A stretch of DNA of 64,000 nucleotides, from the NCBI GenBank assembly GCA_017527155.1, contig JAFXQI010000012.1, positions 31,793 through 95,792 on the forward strand. The letters run 5' to 3'. Below are positions 16,073 to 24,625 of this stretch, piece by piece. The notes under the pieces are model-generated. The model had not been told where the DNA came from and made no database searches. It saw only the letters and a program-made list of their open reading frames with translations. A program made the position numbers and the translations under genes. Source of the stretch: Kiritimatiellia bacterium. Lineage in GTDB: Bacteria > Verrucomicrobiota > Kiritimatiellia > CAIQIC01 > Lenti-01. Every line of letters begins with the position of its first letter. Positions within the stretch are counted from its first letter, which is position 1.

Positions 16073-17032
16073 TCAGAATACCAGTCCGGCATCGGCGAGC
16101 GAACGCCAGGATTCATAGCGGAGCGCGCCGGGATGCCAGAGGGTGAAGTCGGGGTCCTTTTCCAGGAGGGCGGAGTAGGCCTTGTATTCGGCGGAGCCGT
16201 TCCAGTAGACGTCGCGGGAGGCTTCGCGGACGACCTTCGCGTGGAAATCCTGGAGGTACTTGAAGTGGAGGACGGCCGCCTGGTGGGCGGAAAGCAGCCC
16301 CCCTTCGAGGGTATGCAGTCCCCGCCGCAGGAACATCCCCGGGTCATACCGGAAGAGCGGCACCTTGGAACACCCGAACTCCCCGCCGAAGACGCGGGCG
16401 CGGGTGCCGCCCATGTAGATGAAGTCGGACCCGGGGCCGGAAAAGACCTTGCGGTAGGCTTTCTTGGAATAGCAGCCGGGCGGATCGAAGTACGGCGCGG
16501 CGTCGAGGAGGTTCCCGCCCCGGACGTAGCGGACGGCGGAAATGGGGGAGCGGGGGAACATCTCGACGAAGACGGCATGGAGCGCCTGCGCGCCTTCGGC
16601 ATCGAGGCCGCGGACGAGGTCCGGCAAGGACCGGGAATCCATGTCCGGATAGGAGAAGAGTTCGTCGGCGTCGAGCACGAGGCACCAGCGGCCGCGCGCG
16701 TAACGGCGGAGGAGGGGCTCCTGCCAGTAGAGGGGGCCGCGGTAGGTTTCGGCGGAGGAGAAGACGTGGATGCGGGGGTCGTCCCGCACCAGGTCGAGGG
16801 TGCCGTCGGTGGAGACGTTGTCGATGAGCAGGACGCGCGAAACGCCGAGGCGGAAATGGTAGTCGAGCATGAAGGGCAGCCGCAGCGCCTCGTTCCGGCA
16901 GACCACCATCATCCAGACTTCGCCGGGCTTCCATTCGGGCATGGGGTGCGGGTCCACCCGCACCAGATGCCGGGCCGCCTGCCAGCGGCGGACGGCGCGG
17001 TTGAGGCGGATTTCGAGGCGTTCGCGGAACAT
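16073..17032 (-). CDS. GT2-like glycosyltransferase (Glyco_tranf_2_4 type)
   Basis: Glycosyltransferase of 319 aa with a GT-A fold. It shows VWMMVVCRNEALRLPFMLDYHFRLGVSRVLLIDNVS..DGT at residues 39-77, and CLVLDADELFSYPD, whose DAD is the metal and nucleotide-sugar site. The C-terminus has a conserved aromatic segment (AAVLHFKYLQDFHAK) found in this family, which often acts on surface glycans. No membrane segments are evident. It is the last gene of a minus-strand group with two methyltransferases and a rhamnosyltransferase-like gene, suggesting decoration of a surface polysaccharide. Confidence 0.82.
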   Translation of the reverse strand: MFRERLEIRLNRAVRRWQAARHLVRVDPHPMPEWKPGEVWMMVVCRNEALRLPFMLDYHFRLGVSRVLLIDNVSTDGTLDLVRDDPRIHVFSSAETYRGPLYWQEPLLRRYARGRWCLVLDADELFSYPDMDSRSLPDLVRGLDAEGAQALHAVFVEMFPRSPISAVRYVRGGNLLDAAPYFDPPGCYSKKAYRKVFSGPGSDFIYMGGTRARVFGGEFGCSKVPLFRYDPGMFLRRGLHTLEGGLLSAHQAAVLHFKYLQDFHAKVVREASRDVYWNGSAEYKAYSALLEKDPDFTLWHPGALRYESWRSLADAGLVF

Positions 17033-17056
17033 GGAGGCGGGGGCGGGGAAGGCGGC

Positions 17057-17773
17057 TCAGAACGTCTTCCCGAAATACTTGTGCAAGAAGGCCCGTTTCG
17101 CGAGGGACAGGCCGTATCGGGGGTCTTCCGCGTTGACTTTGCCCAGCCAGGCCACTGGATGGACGATGTCCAAGGGCAGGACCAGACCACGCTCCCCCCG
17201 CAGGGGGGCGCTGTCCTTCACGTACAGCAGCATGTTCTGGGAATACCAGCACGGGATGGAGTCGTCGTTCCAGAACCGCGGGCGGACGCAATCCGCCGGG
17301 GAATATCCGAGGTCGGCGAACAAGCCCGCCCAGAACCCCTGCCAGCGTTCGTTGACATGGTGGTATCCGCCCTGCCGGGGGATGGCGGCCGAGAACAGGA
17401 CGTAGTCCGACAAGCGCGTCAGGTCTTCCACGAACCCGGGCGCCCTCTCCGGCGGAAGGTGTTCGGCTACTTCGAGGGAGATGGCCAGATCATACCGGAC
17501 GGGCCAGTCGAGCGGCTGCTCGAGATCGACGCGCTTGAGCATCTCCACCGGGATTTCCAGTTGTCCGTCCTCCACCCAGAAGCCGTCGAATCCCTGAAGT
17601 GTCTCCAAGCCTTTTTCGCGCAGGGCGGCCAACCAGGCACCGACCCCGCACCCCACGTCGGCCGCGGATGCCGTGCGGGGCAACATCGGCAAGACGATAT
17701 CCAGGATGGCGGAGGCGGCATGGTGGGTGTCCCGGTTCCGGGTGGAATAGAAATACGGTTCGTACTGCTTCAT
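17057..17773 (-). CDS. Class I SAM-dependent methyltransferase
   Basis: Methyltransferase of 238 aa with the SAM-binding motif I ASAADVGCGVGAWLAAL and the later motif YDLAISLEVAEHLPPERAPGF typical of family 12/23 methyltransferases in glycan clusters. An aromatic patch (RFWNDDSIPCWYSQNMLLYV) may bind the acceptor. The start MKQYEPYFYSTRNRDTH was chosen because upstream sequence is out of the domain and intergenic. It lies 24 bp upstream of the glycosyltransferase gene and is likely co-transcribed with it. The acceptor is unknown. Confidence 0.8.
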   Translation of the reverse strand: MKQYEPYFYSTRNRDTHHAASAILDIVLPMLPRTASAADVGCGVGAWLAALREKGLETLQGFDGFWVEDGQLEIPVEMLKRVDLEQPLDWPVRYDLAISLEVAEHLPPERAPGFVEDLTRLSDYVLFSAAIPRQGGYHHVNERWQGFWAGLFADLGYSPADCVRPRFWNDDSIPCWYSQNMLLYVKDSAPLRGERGLVLPLDIVHPVAWLGKVNAEDPRYGLSLAKRAFLHKYFGKTF

Positions 17774-17819
17774 GGGGGCATGATGGTTGACATTCGGCTG
17801 GATTTGCAAGCACAAAAGG

Positions 17820-18791
17820 TCATCTGCCGGAAATCCGCTCCGCCGGTTCCAGAAGGAAAGCGGCCTGGTCCCCGACGGCCATGGCATTCGCCCATTTCGC
17901 CCAGCGGGCGAAGCGCGCGATGTCCTTGCGCCGGAAATGGGTCTGGGTGGGGTCGTGGGCGAAGGAACGCGGGTCGTTCATGCCGATACCCATGCGGTAT
18001 TCCTCGCTGACCCAGAACTGGTCCTTGTTGGAATCGTGCCAGCATCCGGCAACGCTGAACCCGCATTTCCGGGCCAGGATGGAAAGGCTCTTTTGGGTGA
18101 ACAGGTTGAGGTGTCGGGGGGCGTCGAGCTGGAACCAGTCCGCGCCGTAGCGCCAGAAGGCAAGGGAATCGGCCAGGGGAACCCGGACGACGACGGTCCC
18201 TCCCTCCAACAGGCGTCCGCGGGCGCATTCCAGGTCCCGTCCGGGATCGGGCACGTGTTCCAGTGAATGGCTGAACAGGATGCCCTTGTAGGAACCCGGT
18301 TCGTTTGCGATATCCCGCCGGCAAAGGCGCACGCCTTCCGGCGTGTCCTCGTCCCCGGGCAGGAATGGGTCGATCCCCGTGCAGTCGAGTCCGGCGGCCT
18401 GCAGTTCACGCAAGAAGTTGCCGGCTCCGCATCCCACGTCGAGGAACCGGTCTCCCGGACGCAGGCGCATGGTGGAGAGCCAGTCTGCGTACCAAGGCTT
18501 TTTGAGGGCCAGCATGAGACGGCCCATGGGCGTTCCTCCGCCCAGCATGACGGCGGTCCGGGTCTTGTGCAGCCATCTCCACCACCACGGCAGGCGCCGA
18601 CGGGAGTAGGAGTAGTAGCCGTGGCCGTAGTAGCGCCCCATGTCCTCCGGGATGGAGACCAGATGCAGGTGGCCGCACTCCGGGCAGGACGCATACTGGA
18701 AGGGCTCGCGCGTTCCCTGCATCATTTCCCGCACGGTGAAACAACGGATGCCGTCCGCGTTCCCGCAGATGTTGCACGTCCTTCCGTCCAT
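17820..18791 (-). CDS. Zinc-ribbon plus SAM methyltransferase
   Basis: Protein of 323 aa. It begins with a four-cysteine ribbon (CNICGNAD and, 25 residues on, CPECGHLHL) followed by a linker and a class I methyltransferase domain (RFLDVGCGAGNFLRELQAAG, then GILFSHSLEHVPDPGRDL). This order is common for methyltransferases in O-antigen and capsule loci. The C-terminal region WFQLDAPRHLNLFTQKSL is typical of the Methyltransf_23 group. It sits 3 bp after the rhamnosyltransferase-like gene, so the two are one transcript. Confidence 0.83.
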   Translation of the reverse strand: MDGRTCNICGNADGIRCFTVREMMQGTREPFQYASCPECGHLHLVSIPEDMGRYYGHGYYSYSRRRLPWWWRWLHKTRTAVMLGGGTPMGRLMLALKKPWYADWLSTMRLRPGDRFLDVGCGAGNFLRELQAAGLDCTGIDPFLPGDEDTPEGVRLCRRDIANEPGSYKGILFSHSLEHVPDPGRDLECARGRLLEGGTVVVRVPLADSLAFWRYGADWFQLDAPRHLNLFTQKSLSILARKCGFSVAGCWHDSNKDQFWVSEEYRMGIGMNDPRSFAHDPTQTHFRRKDIARFARWAKWANAMAVGDQAAFLLEPAERISGR

Positions 18792-18794
18792 TCG

Positions 18795-19610
18795 CTATCC
18801 CTCCTGCCTCCTGGACACGTACAGGACGGCCGTCGTGAAAAACTCCCGGATGCCCCAGAGGAGGCCGTGGCGGTTCCCGCGGGGCGCCTTGCGAGAGAAC
18901 TGCCGCTCGAAAGGCCAGTAGACGCCGCGCAGGGCATTGGCCACGTTCTCGCCATGGATGACCTGGCACCACATCGGGGGGCGCCACTCGTAGACCACGG
19001 GGGCCATGTCGGCGATGTAGCGGTGGTCGGTGTCCAAGACCGTCCGTTGCGCCGCCGGGCCCGACACGTAGCTGCTGAACGGATTGTTGCGGTAGCGCTG
19101 GAGGTAGGCATCGCCCCCCCGCAGGCAGCATCCCAACGGGAAAGCCAGGAAAAAGCCCGTATCCAGATCGCGGCCGGCAGCCGCCTCCGCCCGGGCGCGG
19201 TCCTGCATCCGTTCGACATATCTTGGATGCAGCATGTCATCGTTGTCCAGACGCGACGTGATGCGCAGGGCGGTTTCCTGCGGCTGGTGCGCCCCAATGA
19301 CCCGCAGAACCTCCCCGGCCGTGAATTCCCGGCAGTACACGGGCATCAAAAACGGATGCTCCTCCGCCAGGGCCGCCATTCGGTCCCGGTACCGGGACGG
19401 CGTCCGTTCGTCCAGAAACACGAGCCAGCGGAAATCCCAGACCGTTTGCGCAGCGACGGACGGCAGGCAATAGCGTTCATAGAGGGCGAAGCGCCGCTCC
19501 AGCCAGCCGGAATCCAACCCCAACCCCTTCGGGGCATCCCGCTCCGCCATGTCGAAGACCAGCCTGACATTGAACCGGGTCAGAATGAAATGGGCGATTT
19601 TCGGACTCAT
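18795..19610 (-). CDS. Putative rhamnosyltransferase
   Basis: Glycosyltransferase of 271 aa resembling the putative rhamnosyl transferase family of capsule loci. Diagnostic features are the N-terminal IAHFILTRFNVRL, the pair FRWLVFLDERTP and RITSRLDNDDMLHPRYVERM (with a DNDD acidic cluster for metal and nucleotide-sugar binding), and an aromatic C-terminal helix. The activity on rhamnose is a family label, not shown here. The start MSPKIAHF was chosen over an upstream ATG as the conserved fold begins at once. An insertion sequence lies just upstream, between this gene and a divergent methyltransferase gene, so its native promoter has probably been displaced. Confidence 0.72.
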   Translation of the reverse strand: MSPKIAHFILTRFNVRLVFDMAERDAPKGLGLDSGWLERRFALYERYCLPSVAAQTVWDFRWLVFLDERTPSRYRDRMAALAEEHPFLMPVYCREFTAGEVLRVIGAHQPQETALRITSRLDNDDMLHPRYVERMQDRARAEAAAGRDLDTGFFLAFPLGCCLRGGDAYLQRYRNNPFSSYVSGPAAQRTVLDTDHRYIADMAPVVYEWRPPMWCQVIHGENVANALRGVYWPFERQFSRKAPRGNRHGLLWGIREFFTTAVLYVSRRQEG

Positions 19611-19665
19611 GGACACCTTGGATGACACCTCCACTCATCATGCGTGCTTTGCCGTTCCGTGTCAA

Positions 19666-19681
19666 AGCTTTTGCGGACAGT
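19666..19681 (+). repeat. Target-site duplication, left copy
   Basis: AGCTTTTGCGGACAGT, identical to 21254-21269 and in the same orientation, directly abutting the left end of the insertion sequence. Confidence 0.85.
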
Positions 19682-21253
19682 TGTCGCGTGGATTTCAAAA
19701 CCGGAAAATCTGTGGAGATCAAAACCGGAATGGGTGGGGTGACGGGAGTTGGCGTTCTGGGAGCGGGCGTTCAGGTTCTGAGAAGGTGCGGATGGTCCGT
19801 GTAGAGGATGATCGGGTGGGTTCCGTGTTCGGGTTTGTTCAGGACCACTGACACCGCTCCGCAGGGGTGCCGGCAGAGCCAGACCTTCGTTCCGTTCACG
19901 CACTGCGTTGGAAGGAACCTGTTGCCCAGGGCCACGCGTCCGCGGGGGCCCGCCAGGGTCCGGCTCCACTCCGACCAGACCAGCTCCCACCAGCCGTCGC
20001 TGGGAACGGGACGCAGCTTGCAGCGCCCTTCCGCCACGGCGCGGGCCCAGGCGTTGCGCGGAGTGGTGGCGATCTCGCGGTGGATTTCGTGGGCGTTGCG
20101 GCGCTCGACCAGGCGGTGAGGGTCTCGAAGTCCGCCTCTGGGCCGATGCCCTCGCCGGCGAAGTAGGCGGGGAGGCGGTCCTGCCAGACCAGGTGGATGC
20201 GCTCGACCTTGCCCTTGGCTTCGGGGGAGTTGGCGGTGACGAAGGAGATGTCGTAGAACTTCAGGCGGCGCGCGAGCTGGGTCGGCTGGCCGCTGTCGGT
20301 CACGAAGAAGCCGCCCCGGTCGACGTAGATTTCCAACGGCAGTCCGTAGGTCTCGAAAGCCCGCCGGAAAAAGTCGAGATATGAGGCAATGCATTCGCGC
20401 GGGTAGAGACGGCACCCGACCTGCAGGCGGGAGCAGTCGTCGAGCATGTCCAGCAGTTGCAGGACGGGGGTGCCGGTGCCGCCGAGGAAGCGGTCGGGCG
20501 TCGCGTCCAGTTGCCAGAGTTCGCCGACGGACTGCCGTTGCCAGCGCCGCACGTGGGCGAGAGGCCGCGGCTTGGGGATGGCGGGGCACAGCCCGTGGTC
20601 GAGGGCCCAGTGGCGGACCTGCCCGCGGTCCACTTCGTGGCCGAAGCGTCGCCGAGTTCGCTGGCCGCAAAGGCGAAGGAATAGGGCTTCGCGCCTCCGG
20701 ACGGAACCAGGGCGCGGCGCAGGAAGGCTTGCTCCTCGGGAGGCCACTCGCCCTTGTGGTTGCCGCCCGAACGGCCAGGAAGCCACGATGCGACGGCGCC
20801 CGCCGCGCGTGCGGCGAGGTAGGAGGTGCGCAGCTCGTAGAGGCGGGATTGGCCGATGCGGAGCGAGTCCATGGCCTGCTCGCGGGAGAGGGTTCCGTTG
20901 ACGAATTGTTCCATCGTGTCGCGCACGTGGGCGACACCCAGCCGGTTGTGGATTTGTGTGTTCATGGGACGGGAGGTTACATCCGGATTCCGGCTTTGAA
21001 ATCCACACCGCGGTCGCCCCCCGGGGGGGCGAGGGTGGAGGGCTTGGAGGCCCGTCCTTGCGGACGGAACGGCCATGCCCCCCCGCTTCGTCAGCCTTCC
21101 GGTTTTGAAGTCCACACCGGCGGCCGCCCCCGGGGGCGGGGGGGGAGGATGGCTTTACCCCTGCTAGCATTGGGCAAACTGCATGTCCCCCCTTCCCAAT
21201 TTCCATTCCGGTTTTGATCTCCACGGCCTTCCGGTTTTGATTTCACCGCGACA
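19682..21253. mobile_element. Insertion sequence, IS1202/ISNCY-like, 1572 bp
   Basis: Bounded by inverted ends TGTCGCG and CGCGACA and flanked by a 16-bp direct repeat. Six 19-bp sub-terminal repeats of the type GTGGAGATCAAAACCGGAA lie at 19688-19706, 19712-19730 and, inverted, 20988-21006, 21097-21115, 21206-21224 and 21229-21246. These are probable transposase-binding sites. It encodes one DDE transposase, disrupted by two frameshifts. Long duplications of this size are known for the IS1202 group; family assignment is an inference from duplication length and transposase motifs. Confidence 0.85.
19771..20965 (-). pseudogene. DDE (rve-type) transposase, two frameshifts
   Basis: Translation starts MNTQIHNRLGVAHVRDTMEQ at 20965 with an N-terminal helix-turn-helix-like segment (SLRIGQSRLYELRTSY). 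The catalytic core reads through three frames: GELWQLDATPD (first D), EIYVDRGGFF (second D) and VTANSPEAKGKVERIH (E). A single missing base near 20650-20652 and another near 20110, both in C/G runs, break the frame. Restoring both gives exactly 399 codons. The C-terminus ends THPIILYTDHPHLL. Either the copy is decayed or two homopolymer sequencing errors occurred; all other genes in the window are intact, which favours decay. Confidence 0.85.
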
Positions 21254-21269
21254 AGCTTTTGCGGACAGT
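21254..21269 (+). repeat. Target-site duplication, right copy
   Basis: AGCTTTTGCGGACAGT, identical to 19666-19681. Confidence 0.85.
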
Positions 21270-21396
21270 GGCCTGGTGTGGGACGGCAAGGGCCCGCGGA
21301 GAGTCGGTGTTGCATGGCTGACTGGATGCTGGTAGAGTCCATGCTGCGGATACGGGAACGGACGTGGTGTCCACTTCGACCGGAGAACGACAAAGA

Positions 21397-21999
21397 ATGG
21401 AAATCCTTGCAAACATCCTGAAAAAGCTGGTTGGCCACACGGACGAATCGTTGTCGCGAGTGGTGATGGACAGACGGACGAAGGAATGGGTGGATGCCTT
21501 GCCTACCGACCGGATGGACGCCTTCGAAATTTCGGGACTCGCATGGAAAAATCATGTGGCCAAACCATGGAAAAGCTTTTCCGAGGGGTGGTACCCCGAA
21601 TTTGACATTTGCTCGGCAAACATTGGGGGGGGCGTTGGACATGCCTCAAAATATGATATCATCTTTGCTGAACAGGTTTTCGAGCACTTGAAATCCCCGA
21701 TCCGCGCGGTGCAAAACGTCCATGCGATGCTCCGTCCCGGCGGATATTTCCTGCTGACGGTCCCGTTCCTCTTCAAGGTCCATGCCAGCCCGACGGATTG
21801 CACCCGCTGGACACCGCAGGGTTTGGCCTGTTTGCTGGAAGACGGCGGTTTCGCCCCCGATGCGATCCGCACGGATTCGTGGGGAAACCGCCAGGCCGTC
21901 CGCCTTCAGTTGCGGCCCCGCAACTACTGCACCCGACTGCACTCGCTGAAAAACGAACCCGACTATCCGGTCGTCGTCTGGGCACTCGCCCGGAAGTGA
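21397..21999 (+). CDS. SAM methyltransferase-like protein, short
   Basis: Protein of 200 aa. It has the second half of a class I methyltransferase fold: YDIIFAEQVFEHLKSPIRAVQNVHAMLRPGGYFLLTVPFLFKVH, followed by CTRWTPQGLACLLEDGGF. The glycine-rich SAM motif I, usually DxGxGxG, is not recognisable; only FDICSANIGGGVGHAS stands in its place. The length is short. It may bind SAM weakly, use a divergent motif, or be an N-terminally altered copy. It is transcribed away from the rhamnosyltransferase-like gene, and the insertion sequence lies in the shared upstream region. ATG 21397 follows GGAGAACGACAAAGA; an upstream GTG is an alternative. Confidence 0.7.
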   Translation: MEILANILKKLVGHTDESLSRVVMDRRTKEWVDALPTDRMDAFEISGLAWKNHVAKPWKSFSEGWYPEFDICSANIGGGVGHASKYDIIFAEQVFEHLKSPIRAVQNVHAMLRPGGYFLLTVPFLFKVHASPTDCTRWTPQGLACLLEDGGFAPDAIRTDSWGNRQAVRLQLRPRNYCTRLHSLKNEPDYPVVVWALARK

Positions 22000-22029
22000 G
22001 GCAATGTCGGGAGCTGCCCCGCCCGGCGG

Positions 22030-24555
22030 CTACGCGTCGAAGAGGGAGAGCTGGTCGCCGAGGGTGATTTTGGGTTTGCGGGCGCGGGGTTGGGCGAGGC
22101 GGGCCTGGCCGAGGTCGCCGAGTTCGTTTTCTTCGAGGTTCGCAAGGATTTCTTTGGCGCGGGCGACGACTTCGGCGGGAAGGCCCGCCAGGCGCGCGAC
22201 CTGGATGCCGTAGGATTTGTCGGCGGCCCCCGGTTCGATGCGGCGCAGGAACACGATGCGGTCGCCTTGTTCGCTGACGCGGACGTTGTAGTTCTTGACG
22301 CCCGGAAGGGAGAGGGCGATGTCGGTCAGTTCGTGGTAGTGGGTCGCGAAGAGGGTCTTGGCCTTGACCGCGGGGGTGTTGTGCAGGTGCTCGACGACGG
22401 ACCAGGCGATGGAGATTCCGTCGAAGGTGCTGGTGCCGCGGCCGATTTCGTCGAGGACGATCAGGGAGGAGGGGGTGGCGTTGTTGAGGATGTTCGCCGT
22501 CTCCTGCATCTCGACCATGAAGGTGGAGCGCCCGCGGACGAGGTCGTCGCCGGCGCCGACGCGCGTGAATACGCGGTCGATGACGCCCATGCGCAGGGAG
22601 TCGGCCGGGACGTAGGCGCCCATCTGGGCCATGATGACGATCAGCGCGACTTGCCGGATGTAGGTGGATTTGCCGGCCATGTTGGGGCCGGTGATGATCA
22701 TGATCTGGTTGTCGCCGCGGTCGAGGAGGGTGTCGTTGGGGACGAAGCGGGCGGCGTCGGGCAGGCGCTCGATGACGGGATGGCGGCCGCCGCGGATTTC
22801 GAGTCCGTCGCCGTCGGTGATCTCGGGGCGGGCGTAGCGGCAGACCTGGGCGCGCTCGGCGAAGGAGGAGAGGACGTCGAGGGCGGCCAGGGCGTCGGCG
22901 GTGCGCTGGATGGCGGCGGTCTTGGCGACGACGCGGTCGCGCAGGGCCTGGAAGAGTTCGTTTTCGAGGGCGATGGCTTTTTCTTCGGAGCCGAGGATTT
23001 TTTCTTCGTATTCCTTGAGTTCGGGCGTGACGAAGCGTTCGCCGGTGGCGATGGTCTGGCGGCGGACGTAGTCGGGGGGGACCTGGGAGAGGTTGGTTTT
23101 GGTGACTTCGATGAAGTAGCCGAAGACTTTGTTGTAGCGGACTTTGAGGGACTTGATGCCGGTGCGGGCGGCTTCGCGTTCCTGGAGTTGGGCGATCCAG
23201 TCCTTGCCCTGGGTGGAGGCGGAGCGGAGTTCGTCGAGGCGCGGGGAGTAGCCGGCGCGGATGTAGCCGCCGTCGCGGAGGAGGGCGGGCGGGTTGTCTT
23301 CGATGGCGCGCGCGATTTCGCCGGCGAGTTCGGGCTGGGGCTCGACGCGCGCGGCGAGGTCGGCGAGGAGCGGCGGCGCGGGCGCGATCTTGGCCAGGCG
23401 TTCGAGGAGGTCCGGTATGCGCTGGAGGGAGGCGCCCAGGGCCCGCAGGTCGCGGGGGTTTCCCGTGGTGGAGGAGAGGCGGGAGAGCAGGCGCTCGATG
23501 TCCTTGACGCCGCCCAGGGCGTCGCGGAAGGCGTCCGCGGCGCGCCGGTCGGCGAGGAAGGCCGCCACGGCGTCGTGGCGCGCGGCGATGGGGGCGCGGC
23601 GGCGCAGGGGCCGCACGAGCCAGTCGCGCAGCAGGCGGGAGCCCATCGCGGTGCGGGTGGTGTCCATGGCCTGCAGGAGCGTGGAGGGGGCGTCGGCGCG
23701 CGGCGGGGTGCGGGTGGCGACGAGGTCGAGGTTGGCCAGGGTGGATTCGTCGAGGGCCATGGCGTCGCCGCCGTCGCGCAGGAGGATGCGGCGCACGTGG
23801 CCGGCGGCGCGGTGGAGGTCGCGCGTGACGTACTGGAGGAGGGCGCCCGCGGCGCCGGCGCCGGCGGGATGGCCTTCGCAGCCGAAGCCCGCGAGGGACT
23901 GCACGCCGAAGTGGCGGCAGAGGGCGGCTTCGGCGGAGGGCGGGTCGAACATCCAGTCCTCGCGCACCGCCAGCGCGAAGGAGCCCGCCGCGGCGCGCAG
24001 TCGCGCCATGAAGGGCGCGTCGCCCGCCAGCGATTCGGGGAGCAGCAGCTCGGGCGGGGCGTAGCGGACGAGTTCGTCGAGGAGCGGCGCGGGGTCGGCG
24101 GCCTCTTCCATCCAGAAGGAGCCGGTCGAGAGGTCGAGCATCGCCAGGCCGTGGAGGGCGCCGGCGTGGAGAAGGCAGGCGAGGTAGTTGGGGCGGGCGG
24201 CGTCGAGCATCGCGTCGTTCAGGACCGTGCCCGGCGAGACGATGCCCGTGATCTCGCGCTTGACGAGGCCCTTGGCGGTGCGGGGGTCCTCCATCTGGTC
24301 GCAGAGGGCGACCTTCTTGCCGGCGCGGATGAGCTTGGAGAGGTAGAGCTCGGCGGCGTGGTAGGGGACGCCGCACATCGGCAGGTTCTGGCGCTTGGTC
24401 AGGGTCAGGCCGAGGATCGACGACGCGGTGATGGCGTCCTCGGAGAACATCTCGTAGAAGTCGCCGAGGCGGAAGAACAGGATGGTGTCGGCGTCGAGCT
24501 CCGCCTTCGCGCGGAGGTACTGCCGCATCACCGGAGTGGCCACGTCATCGCTCAT
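22030..24555 (-). CDS. mutS: DNA mismatch repair protein MutS
   Basis: Recognises mispaired and unpaired bases and starts mismatch repair. The 841-aa length is normal for MutS1. The mismatch-reading motif is present as GDFYEMF (F33-Y34-E35). The central lever and clamp regions follow, then the ATPase with Walker A GPNMAGKSTYIRQ, the STFMVEMQE signature, LIVLDEIGRGTSTFDG (Walker B) and ATHYHEL. The C-terminus ends QLSLFDA, consistent with the beta-clamp-type tail of many MutS proteins. MSDDVATPVMRQYLRAK is the expected N-terminus. No mutL is in the window. It is transcribed toward the small methyltransferase, with 30 bp between their stops. Confidence 0.97.
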   Translation of the reverse strand: MSDDVATPVMRQYLRAKAELDADTILFFRLGDFYEMFSEDAITASSILGLTLTKRQNLPMCGVPYHAAELYLSKLIRAGKKVALCDQMEDPRTAKGLVKREITGIVSPGTVLNDAMLDAARPNYLACLLHAGALHGLAMLDLSTGSFWMEEAADPAPLLDELVRYAPPELLLPESLAGDAPFMARLRAAAGSFALAVREDWMFDPPSAEAALCRHFGVQSLAGFGCEGHPAGAGAAGALLQYVTRDLHRAAGHVRRILLRDGGDAMALDESTLANLDLVATRTPPRADAPSTLLQAMDTTRTAMGSRLLRDWLVRPLRRRAPIAARHDAVAAFLADRRAADAFRDALGGVKDIERLLSRLSSTTGNPRDLRALGASLQRIPDLLERLAKIAPAPPLLADLAARVEPQPELAGEIARAIEDNPPALLRDGGYIRAGYSPRLDELRSASTQGKDWIAQLQEREAARTGIKSLKVRYNKVFGYFIEVTKTNLSQVPPDYVRRQTIATGERFVTPELKEYEEKILGSEEKAIALENELFQALRDRVVAKTAAIQRTADALAALDVLSSFAERAQVCRYARPEITDGDGLEIRGGRHPVIERLPDAARFVPNDTLLDRGDNQIMIITGPNMAGKSTYIRQVALIVIMAQMGAYVPADSLRMGVIDRVFTRVGAGDDLVRGRSTFMVEMQETANILNNATPSSLIVLDEIGRGTSTFDGISIAWSVVEHLHNTPAVKAKTLFATHYHELTDIALSLPGVKNYNVRVSEQGDRIVFLRRIEPGAADKSYGIQVARLAGLPAEVVARAKEILANLEENELGDLGQARLAQPRARKPKITLGDQLSLFDA

Positions 24556-24625
24556 GCCCCGCCATGAAACCAAAATCCCGCCCGGCGCGCAAGCCGCCCG
24601 CCGCGAAAGGCGGGAGCCGGGCCGG

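Noticed and set aside
14501..18010. Long plus-strand frame running past the M20 peptidase
   Set aside because: The M20 peptidase frame and minus-strand glycosyltransferase and methyltransferase genes explain this stretch.
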